Source: Limnanthes douglasii subsp. nivea
Lineage: Eukaryota > Streptophyta > Magnoliopsida > Brassicales > Limnanthaceae
Length of the DNA stretch: 64,000 nt
Assembly: GCA_036936605.1 (NCBI GenBank)
Contig: JAUPFV010000001.1
Location: forward strand, 77,209,910-77,273,909
Direction of reading: 5' to 3'
Each line of letters begins with the position of its first letter. Position 1 is the first letter of the stretch. The position numbers and the translations under genes are program-made. The notes under the pieces are model-generated. The model worked only from the letters and a program-made list of their open reading frames with translations. It did no database searches and was not told where the DNA came from. Below, one piece after another: positions 57,160 to 64,000 of this stretch.

Positions 57160-58720
57160 AGGGTGAAAATATGTGGAAGATGCAATTATTTTTTATCACC
57201 GACTACTAGAAAAATGGCAAAACATCTCCCTAAATGACAATTTGAGCCGCATTCAAAGGGTTCGAAAAAATACTCGTAACTTCTCAAATATGTTTTTTAA
57301 TGTTAATTTATTTTATCTTTTAACTTTTTTTAAAATTACTTTTAATTATTTTTACACCTGTATTGAAGTCTCAATATAAACACTTGGAAGTTGTTAAAGT
57401 TACCTTCAAAAGGTTGGGCAAATGGATCGAGGAGAACTGGTCCAATGCTTTCGATAATTGCTTTACTCTTAACAACCTAGTTCAGAGTCACCTCTAGTGG
57501 ACCAAAACCAGTTTGTAACTTATTATTTGAAGAGTTTATTACCCCACTTCGTTTATCATCTATCCTTGACCGAACATGAGTTATTAATGGTAAAGTCTAT
57601 CTTCCGACCAGGACAAGGGCCACCTGATGCCAGTGGGTTGGTTCAAAGAAAGATGTTGAGGGTTATGTGGAAGCTAATCAGCCCGATTCTCCATTACAAG
57701 TTACGCTTGAGGCTGATGTTGGAGCAGAAAAGACACCTGAAGAGTTCCTAACCCTAAAAAAAGAAAAAAAAGTATCACTGAAGTCCCCAATGGGGCAAAC
57801 ATAGTAGTGAGAAGACAAATAATAAGAGGACGCAAACTAGCTCGGAGATGATCCATATCATAGCGTAAGTTGTGCTTCCTTTAGTCACTGAATTACTTAC
57901 ATCCTCTATTCGAGACACGGAAGAACAAGAAATTACTGGTTAAATCCTGGGGGCTGTTTGGAGAGGCTTGGTTTCGAGGACTCCAAATAGTAATTTCCCA
58001 ACCCGAACAATCTTGCCAATGATATGCCTTTTCAATTATAAAAAATGACACCCTTCCTTACACACTATTGAGATTTGTGAAGCCTATTTTTGAGTAGGAG
58101 ATGAAGGAAATAGCACACATAGAAACAATGTTCATTTTCGAAGAAGATTGTGAGCAAGCATTCGAAGATAAAAATGAGCATGTTGATGGTTTGTCAAGCC
58201 AAGGCGCGCAGGATGACAAATAGCTTAAGTTATGAAGACAACATTGCTAGCGTGGAAGCTTCTAGAGTGGAGGAAGTCCGACGATACAAAAATTAAGAAA
58301 AAGATCATAAGAATGACATGGATCGTTTACTGAAAGCTTTGTACCAGAAAACGACAACTACAAAGAAAGCCGATGGAGCTAACTTCCCTTGAAACTCAAG
58401 CTATAAAAGATTGTGAAGATGTTGTGGATGCGTAGGACAATAAGTACTTTTTTTTATCGTAGTGAGACGTTTCGATTAAGTCTGATATGGTCTTGAACTT
58501 TCACAATAAATTCCAAAATCCGAACCTCGAATCTATTTATGGGTGGGTACCATATAAGTTATGGCCTAATGATATGGAATTTGTAGATAAACTAGGCATT
58601 CATCTGGATACAGCTAATGAAAGTTCCCTTAAGAGTAAAAGCAGAGAATCCGAATGTGGGAGCTCCAAGGAAGATGATGTTGAAGGGGATAAGTCCAGAG
58701 GCAATTAAGTTTATCTTTGT
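57160..58720 (+). pseudogene. gypsy-type gag-like protein remnant, C-terminal parts
   Basis: Open pieces at 57173-57379, 57497-57751 and 58487-58708. The last has an F-H-N-K-F-Q-N-P-N-L-E-S-I-Y-G-W segment, like the family ending in which F-x-x-P-x-x-D----GWD--K-W is followed by a Ser/Glu-rich tail, and a coiled Lys/Asp stretch before it (about 58300-58380). I read it as the C-terminal half of the kind of protein whose N-terminal half lies at 38590-40520. Multiple stops; no enzymatic domain. Confidence 0.4.
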
Positions 58721-59020
58721 TTTACGAGTTTTTTTTATTACCGTTATTTGTCCTTTTCCTTGCCGTGGTCAAGACCTTATTCGTAATATTCAATTTTTTC
58801 TTGTATAAGTTCTTGGTATGGTCAATGCACTTAGAAGATATATTCATAATGAATCGATTTTCTTTTATTACTTATTTTTAAGCAAATTTATCATTTGCTG
58901 AATAACTTCATCGGATTTTCATTAATCGAAGGTAATCGAATCCCAACTATACATCAAACCGATTATTTCAATCCAGATCATTATTTCTTTGAATTCGATC
59001 AACCTAATTATCTAATGTTA

Positions 59021-59185
59021 ACCTTTTAATCGTGACCAACTAGTGTTAGAATATTTTAATCGTGACCAACTAATGTTAGAATCCTTAAACTTGACCAACT
59101 AGTGTTGGAACCTTTTCAACTGTGACCAACTGATGTTAGAACCTTTACACCTGACACAACTAGTGTTATAAATTCTAATTGTGAC
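59021..59185. repeat. 30-bp minisatellite
   Basis: Five to six units of TTTTAATCGTGACCAACTAG plus a TGTTAGAA(T/C)C part. Units 1 and 2 are nearly identical, later ones drift. Non-coding. The 58721-59020 stretch before it holds nothing recognisable. Confidence 0.75.
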
Positions 59186-59329
59186 ACTAATAATATACGA
59201 ATCACAAATAAAAAATAACACAAGAATCATAAAAGTCATAATATTTAAATAGTTTGGAAACCTCATTAAAACCACTATGCACCACGAAGGTATAAAAAGT
59301 GTAAAAAAATTAAAAAAAAACAAACAGTT

Positions 59330-59900
59330 TTTTCTTAATTATTCCACATAGAGTCTTAAGTGCTCAATATTCCATGGATGTCAAAGAGGATAGTCTTCTT
59401 GATTAGCTGATTGATAAGTTCCAGACTTAATTATTTCAATAACTAAATAAGGATATTCCCATTTTGGTGATAGCTTCCCTAGTGTTTTATCTTTAGTGTG
59501 TAGAAATATTATTTTTTCATAAATTTATCCTCTACTTTGAATTCTCTCATTCGGAGACGAGATGCATGCATTTTTGTCATCACGGTATGATAGTGGAGAG
59601 ATTTTGATGACATTATTCTCTTTTCTTCATATAATTGTGTTGTCAACCCATCAAGGATGGTTCAGTTGATAAATCTACTTGTCCATTAGCTTGGGGTGAA
59701 AATACGATAATAAACAATGTTGAATTCTCTATAAAGAACAAAATTCTTCCATATCTCTATTTAATTGAAGGTCATTATTTGTCGTAATGGTTTTCAGAAT
59801 ACCGAATCTATATCATATATTCGAATGATAAACTTGATAACTTTTTTAGATGTGGTTCTGGATATTGAAATTGATATAATCTATTATCCTTTATCATTTT
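59330..59900 (-). pseudogene. gypsy integrase C-terminal remnant
   Basis: Minus strand from 59900 down: F-G-I-L-K-T-I-T-T-N-N-D (about 59800), the RFG-P-T---DNG motif with the catalytic Asp reading Asn; S-P-Q-A-N-G-Q-V-D (about 59695), the HPQ-NGQVE motif with Glu reading Asp; a MREFKVEDKFMKK segment (59560-59520) for R-F-VGD-V---; LGKLSPKWEYPYLVIEIIKS (about 59475-59420); and HPWNIEHLRLY (about 59360). This is the end of a Ty3/gypsy pol with the second and third active-site positions changed. No upstream pol domains remain. Confidence 0.75.
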
Positions 59901-59989
59901 CTTTAGAAAACCATATATGGGCTGAAGAGTCCTCCTAGAGTTTGATACTCTAGACTTAGGGATACTATACTAGATTAAGAATTCAATAA

Positions 59990-60915
59990 CTCATGAACAT
60001 ATTGCTATATACTCTATTAGTTTCTAAAACATTTATTCTACTAATCTTAACCTATGTTGATGACATCGTAGTGGCAGGTAATCAAGCAAGTTAACTAAAA
60101 TGGTTATTCAAATATTGCATTCAATGTTTGCATTCAAAAACATGGGTTCACTCTATCTATTCCTTGAGTAGAGTTTCACCGTCATCTTAGTAGTATGTAT
60201 CTTACACAACATAAGTATATTAGTAACTTACTTGTTGCCCAAGGAATCTCTCTTTATGGAAACTATGTCTAACACTGATGAACGTTGGGTCTCTATTATC
60301 CAATATTAATAGATCTTTTCTTGTGAATCCTACAAAATACATATGTCCATTAGGAGAATTATTATATTTAACTTACCTAAATCCATATTTTTATAGTCAA
60401 TAAGTTAAGTCAGTTTCAATATAAACCCAATATAAACCCATAAACGTGCATTGGCAAATTGTAAAAAGGGTCTTTGTTACTCATTAGGCTCAAGTTGGCT
60501 TGGTGTTCACGTGAAACCCAACTATCATTTGCAGTTACGAGGTTTCTCCAATGTTGACTCTTGAAGATAGATACTCTATTGGAGCTTACTACGTCTATCT
60601 CGGCGACTCTCTGATTTCATGGTCTTCAAATAAGAAAAATATTATAGATCACTCATCTACTGAGTTAGAATATAAGGCTTTAGCCAACCTTTCGTCTCAA
60701 TTTATATGGATCTGCTCGCTGTTATCTGAACTTCAATGTCTCATCAAGACACCCCTAGTTATATGGTGCAATAAACTTGGAGCAACCTATTTTACATCAC
60801 ATCTCGTGTTTCATGCTAGGATGAAACATATTTAACGTGACATACACCTTATCTGCGACCAAGTGCTTCAAAAGACTCTGTAGATCCACTTCATTGTATC
60901 TCATGACCAAAATAG
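59990..60915 (+). pseudogene. copia RT-RNase H remnant (same lineage as 15.6- and 22.1-kb elements)
   Basis: L-T-Y-V-D-D-I-V-V-A-G-N-Q-A (about 60050-60090) is the RT catalytic box. After decayed sequence the RNase H part is open at 60551-60835: YSIGAYYVYLGDSLISWSS, SSTELEYKALANLSSQF and VIWCNKLGA, ending at HARMKHI. The first RNase H Asp region is damaged (SPMLTLEDRYSIG where SDADWASS-DDRRS-G is expected). The frame stops at 60833 and the similarity runs on to SHDQ (about 60905), where the dispersed repeat begins. Confidence 0.8.
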
Positions 60916-61990
60916 CTCTTAGAAATATAATATTACGTCATTATATTAAAAAAAATTAAATATTTAACTATTATGTTAAGTATTTAGGTGCCAAGATAAA
61001 TGTTTTGCCGTCAATAAAAAATAGTTAGTTGTAAGGTTAAACATTTGGTTATCGGTTTAAGACATTTTTTAGTTGTCCGATCATGGATTTAGATGTTAGG
61101 TGCAAACTTAGTCTACAAGATAAACACTTAGTTCTTAAAAGAATCATTTAATTGCTACATTAGACATTTAGTTGCAAGTTAAATATTTAGTTATCGGGAT
61201 ACCAAAACTTTATAAAAATACATATTAATAACGATTTCTTTTGTTTTTATTTCGTTAAAAAAATATTGAGAGTCTTAGATTTTTTAATACTATTGTTTTC
61301 TTATTCTAAGGGTAATAATGTGATTCAATATCCTAATATATAATTAACATTTTTTATTATAACAAATTTGTACTCACATAATAACGTCAGAATATTAATA
61401 ATTAACTATTGTAATATTATTCAAAATGATGAAAGGTTGCGAATGCTAAACTAAATATTATCAAATACAACAAGAGGATAAATTTTAGTGATACATGTGT
61501 GATTTCATAACAAGACTCGAGATGAAATTCTCGTGTTCCATGTGAGTTGATTTATAATCAAAGAGATAAAAAAAATTCATCTTGAAATTGAGATTTCTCA
61601 TATGGTTATGAAACAACTTATTAGTAACCAACATACCATCTAAAATAGCAAATTATTATTTGATAACATATCATAGCATAATATGAGTTGAGTAGGAAAC
61701 AATAGTGGTGTGTCTTGAAAAAGACAAGTTATACAAGATGATATTGATTTGCTTATAACAATAGAATATATAAATTATGATCCATATCAGTACATCATCA
61801 TATAATTTTATTTAAAATCTAAGTTTATTTATTAATGGATGCATGCCAAATTCCCAAACATCATATGTGAAAGAAAATTAAAGATCACATAGATGACACG
61901 ATGATAAACAAAATTGAAGAAATTTGAGCACGAGAATAATATGAAAGATACTTCTACAACATTACAAAGGTATAACATGAAATTGAAGAA
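60912..61990 (+). repeat. dispersed repeat family, copy E
   Basis: Colinear with copy A from AAAATAGCTCTTAGAAATAT onward (TATTTAGGTGCCAAGATAAA, TTAGATGTTAGGTG, ATGGTTATGAAACAACTTAT, AAGAAATTTGAGCACGAGAA), ending near ACATGAAATTGAAG. It directly abuts the copia RT-RNase H remnant. Confidence 0.75.
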
Positions 61991-63164
61991 CTATATTTTA
62001 CAAAAAAAATTGCAAAAAATAAAATGATATAGTATAAATAAAAAGATTCGTTATAATATACAATGTTATGTATGGTATTATGAAAACTATTTGAGTTTTA
62101 AAACTTAAATAGATTTTTCTAACATATTTTTATATTTACAAGGTTAGTAGGAGAATAATAGTTGATTTGGTAAGAACTTAGATTTTAAACTTGTAAACTT
62201 TTTCGAAGTTTAGACAATATCATAGAGTTTGGAGACAAATAATTACTTACTATTTAATCATTAGTTTTTTGTTTTTTACATATTTAATCATTAGTTTTTT
62301 GTTTGTTTACACGGTGGATAATGTAACCCTTTAAAATGAACAAAGCTATTAATGTTGTATATGCATAGGGTTGTATTTGAGACAAAATGATTGGGAATCG
62401 AAGATCAGGTCGGCTCGAGTTTGAATTATCTGTAATATGCTAATGTAGACCTAAAACATTTAAGTTCCACATTGTACACAACTATTTGAACAAAATTAAC
62501 ATGAAACACTTAAGTTTCATATTGTTTACAACTGGGCAATGGCCGATTATGAAACACTTAAGTCCATTAAAGTGAGACGATAGAAACAAGAAATTGACAA
62601 AAGATGTCGGTTAAATAGAAAAAAAGTGAATAGACCTAAAGATAGTTTCCATATCCCTTCACAGGAAATCTATATCTAAACTAATGAGAAATTTCCATAC
62701 ATATAGATATGAATGGCTTCATGATCATTTATTATTAGATTTTTTTTATTTATTAGAAAAGGAAAGTTTAAATAATATAAAATTTGTCCAAATATGTTTA
62801 TACAAGATACTTCATATTTTATTTTATGAAAACATGAAGCGTATCTTTCAATATTATGGGGAGTGAATACATATGTCATTTATTTTTCAATTCATTATAT
62901 ACCACATATACTACAATATAACTTAATTTAAGTTATTCTTCTTTTGAATTGTAGATTTTTTGCAAATATATTAAATGAGTCTTAATTTTTATTTTTTAAT
63001 AAATACAATAATTAAATTTTAAATTAATATAAAATCATAAAGAACTATTATTAACAATGTTAGCGTTTTATAAAAACAGATGTGTTCATCTCATATTTCA
63101 TTATTATTTTATCAGATTTATAATGCTAACTAGACCCGGTCTGAAATGGAAAGCTTTACTAGAC
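61991..63164. other. no gene recognised
   Basis: AT-rich. Two close copies of TTTAATCATTAGTTTTTTGT (62256 and 62282) and two related blocks around AAACACTTAAGTTTCATATT (62503) and AAACATTTAAGTTCCACATT (62455) suggest LTR or repeat debris, with no coding signal. Confidence 0.5.
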
Positions 63165-63790
63165 ATTTTGTGTGTAAGAAGATGCAATGTAAGATTTTGC
63201 ATATAAGTAGCTAGACCATGCTTTAGAGTAGATGGAAGATGCAAGATAAGACATAATGTACATGTATGAGATGCGAGATAAGACATAATGAATATGTTGA
63301 AATACAAGATATGTGTCAGATGCTAGATATGTGAAACCATACATAATGAACAATTTTTCAACATGTGAGACCAGCTGTAATGAAGATATGGGAAACCATA
63401 GATAATAAACATGTGCGAAACCATATACATATGAACAATACAAGACCAAACATAACTAATACATATGAGATGTGAGATCCGATTTGATGAATATATGCGA
63501 GATGTTAGATATGCGAGATCAAACATAATAAACATGTTCGAGATGTGAAACTAGTTATAGTGAAGATATGCAAAACCATACATGATGAAAATATGTGAAA
63601 CACCAGAATAATACGAGACCAGATATAACGAATATACGTGACATGCGAGACGTCCCAATTAATGTATATCGTATATAATTACCCCAAGTGCGAGACAAAG
63701 TTAAAAAAATACATGCGAAGTGCAATACATGTGAAGAACAAAGCTTAAACCATGCAAAACCATATGAGACATGGTATTGATACACATGGA
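63165..63790 (+). repeat. degenerate tandem array (TGCGAGA-n-CATAATGAA type)
   Basis: About 20-25 drifting units of 23-27 bp around ATGCGAGATxAxACATAATG and AACATGTG. Same core as the shorter array at 4815-5060. Minus-strand open stretches here are by-products of the repeat. Confidence 0.65.
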
Positions 63791-64000
63791 AGATGTGAGA
63801 CGTGGTTGTTTTTTAACTTTGAACTGAATGATACCCAATAACCCAAAATAAGAGAAACTTAAAACAGTAAACAATAAGACTCCGGACCATATATTCGAAC
63901 CAACTCACTAAAATACAACACATCAAATATAAAAAATAAGAGCTTTTCATACCCTCAAACTCTGGTTTATTGTAAAATTACAATACGAACGTATATTTAT

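Noticed and set aside
63104..63785. Several minus-strand open stretches rich in Tyr, Ser and Ile
   Set aside because: They arise from the degenerate tandem array at 63165-63790, with shifting frames and no domain.

Overview
This is nuclear DNA of a flowering plant, most likely a eudicot. The only intact host gene is an intronless light-harvesting gene (Lhcb1 type, minus strand 55721-56521). Nearly everything else is transposable elements and their debris in AT-rich sequence: Ty1/copia, Ty3/gypsy, plant LINE, CACTA, hAT and Mutator-like. No bacterial operons, CRISPR arrays, rRNA or tRNA genes were seen.

Layout. 1-3660: decayed copia element. 5459-12545: CACTA remnant (Tnp2/DUF4218/DUF4216 protein, minus strand) holding a hAT fragment (6390-7975) and an 867-bp MULE/MITE-like element (8366-9232). 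12550 to about 27810: an old minus-strand LINE split by two copia elements (15595-20863 and 22146-27590, each with LTRs, primer site, polypurine tract and 5-bp target duplication) and by a 0.43-kb solo-LTR-like insertion. 28060-29862: a Pack-MULE-like element with about 360-bp terminal inverted repeats and a 9-bp target duplication, carrying a captured ANTH-domain (clathrin assembly protein) gene fragment. About 29900-36095: a hAT-like composite with a decayed transposase on the minus strand, a divergently oriented second gene (33195-34716) and AT-rich tandem arrays. 37150-41310: gypsy remnant. 41335-42250: copia integrase remnant. 42250-47830: a locally duplicated repeat block with several minisatellites. 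49053 to about 55380: a second, fuller LINE, inserted in another copy of that repeat. 55721-56680: Lhcb1 and its promoter. 57160-60915: gypsy and copia remnants. 60912-61990: a further copy of the dispersed repeat. 63165-63790: a degenerate tandem array related to the one at 4815-5060.

How it fits together. The order of events can partly be read from the nesting: the LINE is older than the two copia insertions, and the 49-55 kb LINE is younger than the repeat it splits. The two complete copia elements share a coding lineage but have unrelated LTRs. The element at 15.6-20.9 kb keeps one reading frame broken only by seven stop codons, whereas the one at 22.1-27.6 kb has frameshifts and a deletion but keeps a 522-codon reverse transcriptase/RNase H frame. 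The strongest candidates for a second look are the Pack-MULE with its ANTH fragment, the two-gene hAT composite, the in-frame TGA shared at the same codon by both copia elements, and the 24-bp minisatellite inside a tandem duplication. All protein identifications come from reading motifs by eye; no database search was run.
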